Positions 1-6,325 are shown, counted from the first letter of the stretch. The stretch is DNA of 6,739 nucleotides from an uncultured Ruminococcus sp. (GCA_902766305.1 CACXDE010000210.1:1-6739); one strand, 5' to 3'. The notes: generated by a model not told the origin, from the sequence alone. Program-made: numbers and translations.

Positions 1-7
1 ATAATTA

Positions 8-43
8 CACCCTTACCTCTGAATGAAGTAAGGGTGATTTTTT
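8..43 (+). terminator. Rho-independent terminator, rightward
   Basis: A perfect 9-bp stem, CACCCTTAC (8-16) with GTAAGGGTG (28-36), encloses an 11-nt loop and is followed by six T residues (38-43) on the plus strand. That tail makes it a good terminator for a plus-strand gene that would end left of the window. It also lies just past the stop codon of the minus-strand lipoprotein gene. Read leftward, the sequence after the stem is TAATTAT, a poor U-tract, so use in that direction (a shared convergent terminator) is possible but weaker. Confidence 0.75.
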
Positions 44-44
44 A

Positions 45-1733
45 TCAACTGTTAAGCACCTTTACAGTAATATTTGCCTTATATACAGTATCGTTTGCAT
101 TTATATTAAATACAAGCTCGGTGTTAACATCTTTTCCGAATATTTTAGCTTTGATATTCTGATACTCCATCCTGAGCTTTTCGTCCTCTTCCTCTTCAAA
201 GCTTACCTGTGAGGTCTTGGAGCTTTCATCAGCTGAAGTCTGCTCGCCCGACTCCTCTGAACTTTCCTCATCAGAGCTTTCAAGCAGAAGTTCTTCTTCC
301 TCTGAGCTTTCCTGAAGCGCACTTTTAAGCTGTGACTCCTTATAACCAAAAAGATCCATAGCCTGTTTCTTACACTGTTCTACTATGATCTTATAAAGGT
401 CTTCCCTGTTCTTGTACATAGCCTTGTCAACTGAACAGTTCGGAAGAGTGAAAGTAAAGCCTCTGAGAGTAAACTTACCTTTGCTGTCACGTACACCCAT
501 TATCTTAAGGTATACATCACCTGTAAGCGTGTCACTGTCAAATTGATTCTTTCTCTCTGCTAAAACCTCATAATCATACACGGTGTCACCGTCATCAAAC
601 TTCATCTCTTCTATATTGATCGCATCATTTGATGAATTTGCAAATGAAGTGCGTCCGTATGTATCCAATGCTCCGCCGTAATTCAACGCATTATCGAAAA
701 GACTCTGCTGATTATTGATATCCGTAACTCCTACATTTCCTTTGAGCATTTCCGAAAGGTCAAGCGTAGGTGTAAACGGCTTGTATGAGTGATATCCCCA
801 TTCAAACCTATTGTATCTGTTATTTCTTGATATCTCTGTATCAAAAAGAACAAGCCTGAACGAATAATCATATGAATTGGCATTCTTATTATACGTAAGC
901 TTTCTCTGGAGACTATATGTTGAAAAAGTATCATCAGTTACAAAGTCTTTCTGATAATTGAGAGTCTGAGCTGAATCACTGTTATCATCCTTAAGATCCA
1001 TCTCGCCCTCAACCAGATAATTACCGACTTCCTTACCGAAAATATTAACAACGGTACTTAACATATCCTTTTGTTTCAGCTTTGTATTTTTAACATTGAA
1101 CTCATAAAATTCCGGAGCGTCATATCCCGTAGAATCAGTCGAATATCCGAAAGATATCTCTACATTGTCATCAGTCGGAGAAACAGGAACATCCTTGCTG
1201 TCCTTTCTGTATCCGATAAGATAATTACGGCGATAGTATGCTGTCAGCGTACCAGTATTTTCAAACTCTTTGAAAGTTCTTCTTTCGCTGTTATATTCTG
1301 CAAACTTTATGTTTTTTGAAAGAACACTGTCCTCTCTCAATGATTTCTGAACCCTGCTTACATCTATTTTGTATGACGGAAGTGCTATAGAACATTTTAT
1401 AAGCTTATATTCCTTAAAAGGCTGAACAGTAGTATACTTACTGTTTTCAAATTTAAGATTTGCCATCTTTTTGAAATTCCAGCCCATCTGTTCAGCAGTA
1501 ACTGTCTTTGTTACACCAGCGGAAGTTTGTATTTCATCCTGTGAACCCTCTGCCGAACTTTTTTGATTATCCTGAACCTGATTAATTATTGATTCCTCAT
1601 AATTTGTGCCCGATACCTTTGAGTTTTTATCATTATCACCGCTATTCTCTTCACCGCATGCAGTAAACATTGTTCCCGCAATCATAGCAAGAGAAAGAAG
1701 CAATGCTGCTTTCCTTTTTACAGAAATATTCAA
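45..1733 (-). CDS. Secreted lipoprotein of unknown function
   Basis: This encodes about 562 residues with a lipoprotein signal peptide: basic residues (KRK), a hydrophobic core, then a lipobox FTAC with Cys26 as the predicted lipidated residue. An S/E/N/D-rich linker follows to about residue 75, which should tether the protein outside the membrane. The body (about 80-470) is rich in beta-type and aromatic segments and matches no family I recognise. Residues 475-518 are a Ser/Glu/Asp low-complexity tract, followed by a short final domain. The motif IFGK(E/D)V occurs at 231-236 and 531-536, with a looser copy (LFGYKE) at 461-466, hinting at repeated units. Start choice: a longer reading begins at GTG (1740-1742), but that GTG lies inside the Shine-Dalgarno-like AAAGGGTGAG (1738-1747), so TTG at 1731-1733, 5 nt after GGTGA, is preferred. 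The gene has its own promoter upstream. Function unknown; a solute-binding or cell-surface role would be a guess. Confidence 0.9.
   Translation of the reverse strand: MNISVKRKAALLLSLAMIAGTMFTACGEENSGDNDKNSKVSGTNYEESIINQVQDNQKSSAEGSQDEIQTSAGVTKTVTAEQMGWNFKKMANLKFENSKYTTVQPFKEYKLIKCSIALPSYKIDVSRVQKSLREDSVLSKNIKFAEYNSERRTFKEFENTGTLTAYYRRNYLIGYRKDSKDVPVSPTDDNVEISFGYSTDSTGYDAPEFYEFNVKNTKLKQKDMLSTVVNIFGKEVGNYLVEGEMDLKDDNSDSAQTLNYQKDFVTDDTFSTYSLQRKLTYNKNANSYDYSFRLVLFDTEISRNNRYNRFEWGYHSYKPFTPTLDLSEMLKGNVGVTDINNQQSLFDNALNYGGALDTYGRTSFANSSNDAINIEEMKFDDGDTVYDYEVLAERKNQFDSDTLTGDVYLKIMGVRDSKGKFTLRGFTFTLPNCSVDKAMYKNREDLYKIIVEQCKKQAMDLFGYKESQLKSALQESSEEEELLLESSDEESSEESGEQTSADESSKTSQVSFEEEEDEKLRMEYQNIKAKIFGKDVNTELVFNINANDTVYKANITVKVLNS
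180..311 (-). repeat. Ser/Glu-rich low-complexity coding tract
   Basis: This is an imperfect short repeat inside the lipoprotein gene. On the coding strand, units close to GAAAGCTCNGANGA recur, giving clusters such as ESSEEEE, ESSDEESSEES and DESS, and ending in FEEEEDE. It forms a strongly negative, probably disordered hinge between the main body and the last 45 or so residues. Repeats of this kind can vary in length between strains by slippage; that is inferred from the pattern, not seen here. Confidence 0.7.
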
Positions 1734-1737
1734 ATTT

Positions 1738-1747
1738 CTCACCCTTT
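1738..1747 (-). promoter_or_regulatory. Ribosome binding site deciding the lipoprotein start
   Basis: On the minus strand AAAGGGTGAG precedes TTG (1731-1733), with 5 nt between GGTGA and the TTG. The in-frame GTG at 1740-1742 is part of this binding site and would have no spaced Shine-Dalgarno sequence of its own, which favours the TTG. Confidence 0.65.
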
Positions 1748-1778
1748 ATTTTGTCAAATTATAGAACACACCAATAAT

Positions 1779-1807
1779 ATTATAGTTAATTCTATTCTGT
1801 TTGTCAA
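1779..1807 (-). promoter_or_regulatory. Sigma-A-type promoter of the lipoprotein gene
   Basis: On the minus strand there is a consensus -35 TTGACA (1802-1807), a 17-bp spacer, and a consensus -10 TATAAT (1779-1784). Transcription should start near 1772, giving a 5' leader of about 40 nt before the TTG start. That is too short for a known riboswitch. The match is perfect, so strong constitutive expression is expected unless a repressor acts. The -35 box overlaps a possible plus-strand -35 box. Confidence 0.85.
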
Positions 1808-1829
1808 GATTCACCATTACCGATATAAT
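1801..1829 (+). promoter_or_regulatory. Possible rightward promoter overlapping the lipoprotein promoter
   Basis: On the plus strand TTGTCA (1801-1806), one mismatch from TTGACA, is 17 bp from a consensus TATAAT (1824-1829). Its -35 box shares five bases with the -35 box of the leftward lipoprotein promoter. A transcript would start near 1836 and run through two hairpins into the antisense of the sensor gene's 3' end. No plus-strand reading frame follows. In AT-rich DNA such matches arise by chance, so confidence is low. Confidence 0.3.
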
Positions 1830-1832
1830 GAC

Positions 1833-1861
1833 AAAAAAATCAAAATGAATGTGCATTTTGA
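1833..1861 (-). terminator. Second, AT-rich terminator-like hairpin
   Basis: Arms TCAAAATG (1840-1847) and CATTTTGA (1854-1861) form a perfect 8-bp stem with a 6-nt loop. On the minus strand the stem is followed directly by seven T residues (1833-1839). The stem has only two G-C pairs and is weak, but the U-tract is ideal. It lies just beyond the GC-rich hairpin at 1883-1916 and probably serves as its backup for the sensor gene. Confidence 0.5.
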
Positions 1862-1869
1862 CATTATAA

Positions 1870-1916
1870 ACACAGCAAAAGCAGTGCGGTATCCGTCCTG
1901 AAATGGATACCGCACT
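1870..1916 (-). terminator. Terminator hairpin of the HD-GYP sensor gene
   Basis: A perfect 12-bp stem pairs 1883-1894 (AGTGCGGTATCC) with 1905-1916 around a 10-nt loop, 9 nt after the sensor gene's stop codon. Downstream on the minus strand comes GCTTTTGCTGTGTTT, an interrupted U-tract. The stem is strong but the tail imperfect, which may explain the second hairpin just beyond it. Confidence 0.7.
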
Positions 1917-1925
1917 AATTAGACT

Positions 1926-4904
1926 TTATTTCGTATCATCGTTATCGAATGTGCCCTCATCTACAAGCTCAAGGAATACTTTTACAACCTTTTCGCTGAG
2001 CTGAGTACCAGAGCATCTCTTTATCTCTGCCGCCACATCCTCAAGTTTCATCTTTTTACGATACGGTCTTGTAGAGAACATGGCATCAAATGTATCTGCT
2101 ACAGCGATCATCTGAGCAATTTCAGGTATCTCATCACCTTTAAGACCTTTCGGGTATCCTTTGCCGTCTATCCTTTCATGATGATACCTCGCACCAAGTG
2201 CAAGCTCAGGTGCTATGGTTATATCCTTTAGTATTTCATATCCCTTCTGAGGATGCGTCTTCATAACAGCATATTCTTCATCTGTAAGACGACCAGGCTT
2301 ATTCAGAATACTGTCAGGAATACTTATCTTGCCGATATCATGCAGCAGAGCAATATTGTATATCTGATCTACCTCTTCCTCACTCTTTCCAAGCTTTCGT
2401 GCAAACATCCTTGTGTATTTTGCAACACGTGCAGCATGACCGTTAGTATACTCGTCCTTTGATTCTACACACCTTGAGAATGCCATTGCCATTTCATTTA
2501 TAAGCTTTTGGTTCTCCTGCTGCTTTCTGAGAAGCGCATTTGTCTTGCTTCTGTAGATGAGAAGGAACAAACACGACAGAATCAGTACAATAAGTGCAAT
2601 TACTACAAACTGAACCCATAATTCTTCATACAGAGCCTTGTCCTTAATTATTGTAACTACAACAGATTTTTCATCCTTCCCCGTCATAGTATTAATAATT
2701 GAAAAATGAAACTTATATGTACCTCCCCTCAGGTTAGTATAGGATATTGTGGAAAGCTCATCCTTGGTAAGCTGTATGGGATTATCATCAAACCCTTCAA
2801 GATAATAGCTTATGTGCGGATTATTAAGCGAATACGTAAACGCATTTGCGGATATATTCAGACGCTTACAATCAGAGGAAATATGTATACTGCTCTTGTC
2901 ATCAATAGATATATACTTATCATCTGCAAGCAGAGACGGTACACCTATTTTTATCTTGCTGTTGTCGATTGAAGCATTATTTATATTTATCAGACTTATT
3001 CCTAATGAACCTGAAAGATAAAGTGAACCGTCAGGATCAAGCTGACAATATGAATTTGCTGTAGAAACACTGGGAAGACCGCTGTGGATATCATAGTGAA
3101 TGTAATCAATGGTTTTTTTGTTCGCTATCATATCCTTTCTTTTGACAACATATATTCCGGTGCTGTTCAGAACCCACATATTATCACTGTTGTCAAAGTA
3201 AAAGTCAAAGTTATTTGAATATGGAAAGTTTTTTATTGGACTTACTTTTCCGTTTTTCAGATATCCTATTGAATTACTTGTAACGATCCAGTACAGATCG
3301 TCCTTTGGGTCACGTTTGATACGCATTACGACCTCTGACGTCATACCGTCATCCTTACCTATTCTTGAAATTTTCGTTCCGTCTACAACGTATATTCCAT
3401 CGCCGTCACTTCCGAACATCAGTCTTCCGTCAGGCATTTCTTCAATAGAAAGTATTTCCGTATTGCTTATACCATTGTCACCGTTATATATTTCAACAGC
3501 TTTTTTATCTTTAAGAATAACCACACCTGAAGTAGTGGATACCGCAAGTCTGCCGTCTGATAATTCCTTTATCATTCTCACACGGTTTGAAGGCAGACCA
3601 TTTTCCTCATTAATATATCCTATAGCCTTAGTTTTTGTATCAAAATACACAAGACCTTTTTCGCCATAGGTACAGAACCAGATAGTACCTTTTTTATCAT
3701 TCATGATACATCTGACTCTTGAATCACCTACAAACTTCACTATATCCGATTCTATAATGTTATAGTTACCATCAACTGTAAAAAGGCCTGAGTCCGTACC
3801 AACGTATATAATATTGTTGTACCTGCAGGTAGCATTGACAACAACATCCGGAAGACCTGCCATAGAGGATATGTCCTTAAAACGATTCTCTACGATCTTC
3901 ATGACTCCCTGTCTTGATGATGTAAACCAAAGATTTCCCTCATAATCTTCTTTTACATTTTCTACCGAATTTGTCATAGGAAGACCAGCAATATTATAAT
4001 ACTTCATGTTCTTATCAAAGTAGCTTATACCATTGCTGCAGCATATCCAGAGTTTGCCGTTGATCTTATTGATATTATTTATAATATTCTGTGATTCGAC
4101 AGAATACTTCTTAGCCTCCGAAGGTGATTTAGTCAGATCCCATTCTATAAGACCATATGTCTTTGAACCAAGATACAGCACATTATTGTTATCGGGTTCC
4201 GGATATACGCAGTCTATAGCTCCGAATCCTGTTTTGTCCGGATCATAAAACGCCAATATTCTTCCGTTCCTGTATGAAAAGAAACCGCCGTCAAGATCAC
4301 AGCCATATATTATGCCGTTTGAGGCTTTTGTAAGTCTTCTGATATACTTTTTGTTTATCTGCGCTTCATTAATCGATCTGATCTTATCATCAGTGCCAAC
4401 AACAGCTAATCCCATAGTTGTAGCAATTACAATATTTCCATCGTTGTCTTCGACTATTGACCTTACAGAACTCGATTCAAGACCTTTGCCCTTATTATAG
4501 AATGTGAACTTCTCATCCTGAAGCATGACCGCTCCGTCATCATTTGTACCGATCCATAGCCTGCCTTTCTTGTCAATACAAAGACACCTGACAGTTGAAA
4601 TACCTGTAGACGTGTCATATCTATAGAATGTATTTCCGTCATAACGGATCAGTCCGCTGTATCCGCCCATCCATATATATCCGTTTTCGCTTTGTACTAT
4701 ATCATTTGTTTCAGATGTAGGCAGACCATTGGTATTATCATACAGTATAGCTGTATAATCCTTTCCGTTTCCAAGTACATCGGGTAAATCCTTTGCATTT
4801 GCGGAGAAATTTCCGAAAAATAATAGCATTATCAACAACAACACAGATACAATAATCAGCACCAATATCTTCATAACAGATTTTGACAGAATTATTTTTT
4901 TCAT
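1926..4904 (-). CDS. Membrane sensor: double beta-propeller, Y_Y_Y domain, HD-GYP phosphodiesterase
   Basis: A 992-residue one-protein signalling chain. Residues 11-31 form an N-terminal hydrophobic signal or anchor (possible cleavage after SANA, residue 37). Fourteen blade motifs of the Reg_prop type, such as IWMGGYSGL and IYVGTDSGL, recur about every 40 residues from 77 to 639, enough for two seven-bladed propellers. A Y_Y_Y-like domain (about 680-755) and a membrane helix (763-785) follow. The cytoplasmic HD-GYP domain (about 812-985) has LLHDIGK (H855, D856), H884, HHERIDGKGYP (H908, H909, GYP 916-918) and D937, so the metal and signature residues are present. Known for the family: HD-GYP domains hydrolyse cyclic-di-GMP; Reg_prop/Y_Y_Y regions are extracytoplasmic sensors in Bacteroides hybrid two-component systems that detect glycans. 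Inferred: an external ligand controls cyclic-di-GMP breakdown. The ligand is unknown, and no GGDEF, kinase or response-regulator domain is present. Start: ATG at 4902-4904, 7 nt after GGATGGTG; an in-frame TTG at 4947-4949 would begin almost at the transcription start. Confidence 0.93.
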   Translation of the reverse strand: MKKIILSKSVMKILVLIIVSVLLLIMLLFFGNFSANAKDLPDVLGNGKDYTAILYDNTNGLPTSETNDIVQSENGYIWMGGYSGLIRYDGNTFYRYDTSTGISTVRCLCIDKKGRLWIGTNDDGAVMLQDEKFTFYNKGKGLESSSVRSIVEDNDGNIVIATTMGLAVVGTDDKIRSINEAQINKKYIRRLTKASNGIIYGCDLDGGFFSYRNGRILAFYDPDKTGFGAIDCVYPEPDNNNVLYLGSKTYGLIEWDLTKSPSEAKKYSVESQNIINNINKINGKLWICCSNGISYFDKNMKYYNIAGLPMTNSVENVKEDYEGNLWFTSSRQGVMKIVENRFKDISSMAGLPDVVVNATCRYNNIIYVGTDSGLFTVDGNYNIIESDIVKFVGDSRVRCIMNDKKGTIWFCTYGEKGLVYFDTKTKAIGYINEENGLPSNRVRMIKELSDGRLAVSTTSGVVILKDKKAVEIYNGDNGISNTEILSIEEMPDGRLMFGSDGDGIYVVDGTKISRIGKDDGMTSEVVMRIKRDPKDDLYWIVTSNSIGYLKNGKVSPIKNFPYSNNFDFYFDNSDNMWVLNSTGIYVVKRKDMIANKKTIDYIHYDIHSGLPSVSTANSYCQLDPDGSLYLSGSLGISLININNASIDNSKIKIGVPSLLADDKYISIDDKSSIHISSDCKRLNISANAFTYSLNNPHISYYLEGFDDNPIQLTKDELSTISYTNLRGGTYKFHFSIINTMTGKDEKSVVVTIIKDKALYEELWVQFVVIALIVLILSCLFLLIYRSKTNALLRKQQENQKLINEMAMAFSRCVESKDEYTNGHAARVAKYTRMFARKLGKSEEEVDQIYNIALLHDIGKISIPDSILNKPGRLTDEEYAVMKTHPQKGYEILKDITIAPELALGARYHHERIDGKGYPKGLKGDEIPEIAQMIAVADTFDAMFSTRPYRKKMKLEDVAAEIKRCSGTQLSEKVVKVFLELVDEGTFDNDDTK

Positions 4905-4911
4905 TTGTTTG

Positions 4912-4919
4912 CACCATCC
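4912..4919 (-). promoter_or_regulatory. Ribosome binding site deciding the sensor start
   Basis: On the minus strand GGATGGTG lies 7 nt before the ATG at 4902-4904. The next residues, MKKII..., make a normal signal-anchor start. The longer frame from TTG 4947-4949 would add 15 residues and has no comparable binding site. Confidence 0.75.
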
Positions 4920-4958
4920 AGATAAAATATCTTTGTAAGAATACAACAATACAATTAT

Positions 4959-4987
4959 ATTATAGCACCTGATTTCTTAATTTTCAA
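4959..4987 (-). promoter_or_regulatory. Promoter of the HD-GYP sensor gene
   Basis: On the minus strand -35 TTGAAA (4982-4987) is separated by 17 bp from a consensus -10 TATAAT (4959-4964), which is preceded by TGC, an extended -10 element. Transcription should begin near 4952, leaving a leader of about 48 nt before the ATG. The -35 box lies inside the left arm of an inverted repeat (4981-5001), suggesting control by a DNA-binding protein. Confidence 0.8.
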
Positions 4988-5001
4988 CATGTAGTTGAAA
5001 A
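4981..5001. promoter_or_regulatory. Interrupted palindrome, candidate operator
   Basis: TTTTCAAC (4981-4988), a 5-nt spacer and GTTGAAAA (4994-5001) form a perfect 8-bp inverted repeat. Its left arm contains the -35 box of the sensor promoter. The shape, two arms with centres 13 bp apart, fits a dimeric regulator such as a repressor that blocks RNA polymerase. The regulator is unknown and no regulator gene is in view. A chance AT-rich repeat is the alternative. Confidence 0.5.
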
Positions 5002-5106
5002 AATTTTGTGCATGATTTAATGCTTTAATTTTTTTACTAAGTGTAAAATTATAGTTTGCGGCGTTGCTCGATAACTGTAATAGAAGAAAAAAGCCTCACA
5101 TTAAGG

Positions 5107-5135
5107 AATCGGCGGCTCGCCGGATTGTTTTATTA
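5107..5135 (+). other. GC-rich hairpin in the divergent intergenic region
   Basis: CGGCG (5110-5114) pairs with CGCCG (5118-5122) around a 3-nt loop. The stem can be lengthened to about 9 pairs using AATC/GATT with one bulged G. On the plus strand a T-rich stretch (TTGTTTTATTAT) follows, so it could terminate rightward transcription. It stands out in a GC-richer patch (about 5056-5126) within very AT-rich DNA. No open reading frame or known RNA family is recognisable there. It may be a remnant terminator, a small palindromic element or part of an RNA. Confidence 0.4.
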
Positions 5136-5150
5136 TAGCTGACATGATTG

Positions 5151-5180
5151 TTGACAAAATGATAAGTAATAATGTATAAT
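5151..5180 (+). promoter_or_regulatory. Promoter of the zinc-ribbon operon
   Basis: A consensus -35 TTGACA (5151-5156), an 18-bp spacer and a consensus -10 TATAAT (5175-5180) on the plus strand. Transcription should start near 5187, giving a leader of about 32 nt before the ATG at 5219. The leader has no room for a riboswitch, so a basal or constitutive vegetative promoter is likely. Confidence 0.8.
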
Positions 5181-5205
5181 TAATATAATAAATTTGCTGA
5201 TAAAT

Positions 5206-5211
5206 GAGGTG
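5206..5211 (+). promoter_or_regulatory. Ribosome binding site deciding the zinc-ribbon start
   Basis: GAGGTG lies 7 nt before the ATG at 5219. An earlier in-frame ATG at 5204-5206 overlaps this binding site and has no ribosome binding site of its own, so the 5219 start is preferred. Confidence 0.8.
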
Positions 5212-5218
5212 TTCAGCT

Positions 5219-6325
5219 ATGGATGTTAAACTTTACAGATGTCCCAATTGCAGTGCAGATCTTAAATTTGATCCGAACAAACAAAAATTCTGCTGTGAAT
5301 ATTGTAAAAGTGAATTTACTCATCAGGAAGTAAGCTCTATGGCACAGCAGGTAAATGAAGACAAACAAAATTCCTCCAATAATCCGAAGCCTCCGGTTGA
5401 AGAAAGAACAGCCGAACAAACAAAACAGGATATCGAGTTTTCTGAAAATACACGGCTTTATCAGTGTCCGAGCTGCGGCGCTGAAATCGTATCAGATATG
5501 AATACAGCTGCCTCCTTCTGCTATTACTGCCACAATCCAGTAATTCTTAAAGGACGTGTCGAAGGAATGTACCGGCCTTCAAAGGTGTTGCCATTTGCTT
5601 TCGGCAGAGAAAAAGCAGTAGAATATTTCAATAGCTGGACTAAGAACAAGAGATATGTTCCGAATGATCTCGTATCTGAAAAACAGATAGAAAAATTGAC
5701 AGGACTGTATGTCCCCTTCTGGGTAGCTGACGCTGTGACAAGATCAAGAATGACAGCAAAAGGTGAAACTATACGCAAATGGTCCAGCGGCAACTATGAT
5801 TATACAGAGACCAAAATCTTTGACGTAGTAAGAGACCTTGACATAGAATATCACGGCGTTCCCGCTGACGGTTCAAAAAAGATAGAAGATGATCTGATGG
5901 AGTCAATTGAACCATTCGACTATAATGAAACCAAAGATTTCGACATGGCGTACCTCAGCGGATTCTTAGCTGATAAATATGATGTTGAAAAGGAAGCTCT
6001 GTACGGCAGAATATGTCAGAGAATGTTTGAAAACAACCGTGCTGCAATAGAGTCATCCTGCGGATATGACAGACTTGTGGGCAAACAAATGTATGAAAAT
6101 GTTAATAAGCTCAGATGGAACTATATGCTTCTTCCTGTGTGGTTTATGACATTTCACTACAAGGATAGAATATGGGAATATGCAATAAACGGTCAGACGG
6201 GAAAAATTGCTGGTGAACTACCTATAGACGACAGAAAAATGAGGTTTCACTTTTTGCTCGTCATGGCTATTACTACTATTATCATCCTTATTTTAGGGTA
6301 TTTCATAGGAGGTATGCTGCTATGA
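5219..6325 (+). CDS. Double zinc-ribbon, C-terminally membrane-anchored protein
   Basis: A 368-residue protein with two four-cysteine zinc ribbons: CPNC (8-11) with CEYC (26-29), and CPSC (83-86) with CYYC (101-104). A polar, Gln/Asn/Glu-rich linker (about 40-75) separates them. The central domain (about 115-335) contains YVPFWVAD (164-171) and LLPVWFMTFHYK (304-315), followed by an NGQTGKI segment (324-330). A hydrophobic helix (344-366) ends the chain with almost no residues after it. There is no signal peptide, so the ribbons and central domain should lie in the cytoplasm on a tail anchor. It resembles clostridial proteins usually named TFIIB-type zinc ribbon-containing protein, sometimes mislabelled as primosomal protein N'; no helicase motifs are visible here. 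The molecular role is unknown. It is first in an operon and overlaps the next gene by ATGA, so the two are probably translationally coupled. Confidence 0.9.
   Translation: MDVKLYRCPNCSADLKFDPNKQKFCCEYCKSEFTHQEVSSMAQQVNEDKQNSSNNPKPPVEERTAEQTKQDIEFSENTRLYQCPSCGAEIVSDMNTAASFCYYCHNPVILKGRVEGMYRPSKVLPFAFGREKAVEYFNSWTKNKRYVPNDLVSEKQIEKLTGLYVPFWVADAVTRSRMTAKGETIRKWSSGNYDYTETKIFDVVRDLDIEYHGVPADGSKKIEDDLMESIEPFDYNETKDFDMAYLSGFLADKYDVEKEALYGRICQRMFENNRAAIESSCGYDRLVGKQMYENVNKLRWNYMLLPVWFMTFHYKDRIWEYAINGQTGKIAGELPIDDRKMRFHFLLVMAITTIIILILGYFIGGMLL
6307..6313 (+). promoter_or_regulatory. Ribosome binding site of the downstream secreted-protein gene
   Basis: AGGAGGT sits within the last codons of the zinc-ribbon gene, 8 nt before the ATG at 6322. 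With the ATGA stop-start overlap this is a classic arrangement for translational coupling. Confidence 0.85.

Noticed and set aside
1858..1880. TTGACA on the plus strand at 1858-1863 as a -35 box
   Set aside because: No -10-like sequence lies 16-18 bp downstream (GCAGTG is there), so it is better explained as part of the AT-rich hairpin arm.
3316..3669. Plus-strand open frame of 117 codons opposite the sensor gene
   Set aside because: It lies wholly antisense to the well-supported propeller coding sequence, has no ribosome binding site I can see, and its Pro/Ser/Ile-rich product looks like a mirror of the repeated blade codons.
4905..5218. Cyclic-di-GMP or other riboswitch upstream of the sensor or zinc-ribbon gene
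   Set aside because: The predicted leaders are only about 48 and 32 nt, too short for a GEMM-type aptamer, and the conserved GEMM segments are not recognisable. AAAAAAGCCTC in the GC-rich patch resembled part of one only superficially.
5219..6325. Primosomal helicase (PriA) identity for the zinc-ribbon protein
   Set aside because: Proteins of this kind are sometimes given that name because of their cysteine clusters, but no Walker A, DEAD/DEAH or other helicase motif is present, and the chain ends in a membrane helix.
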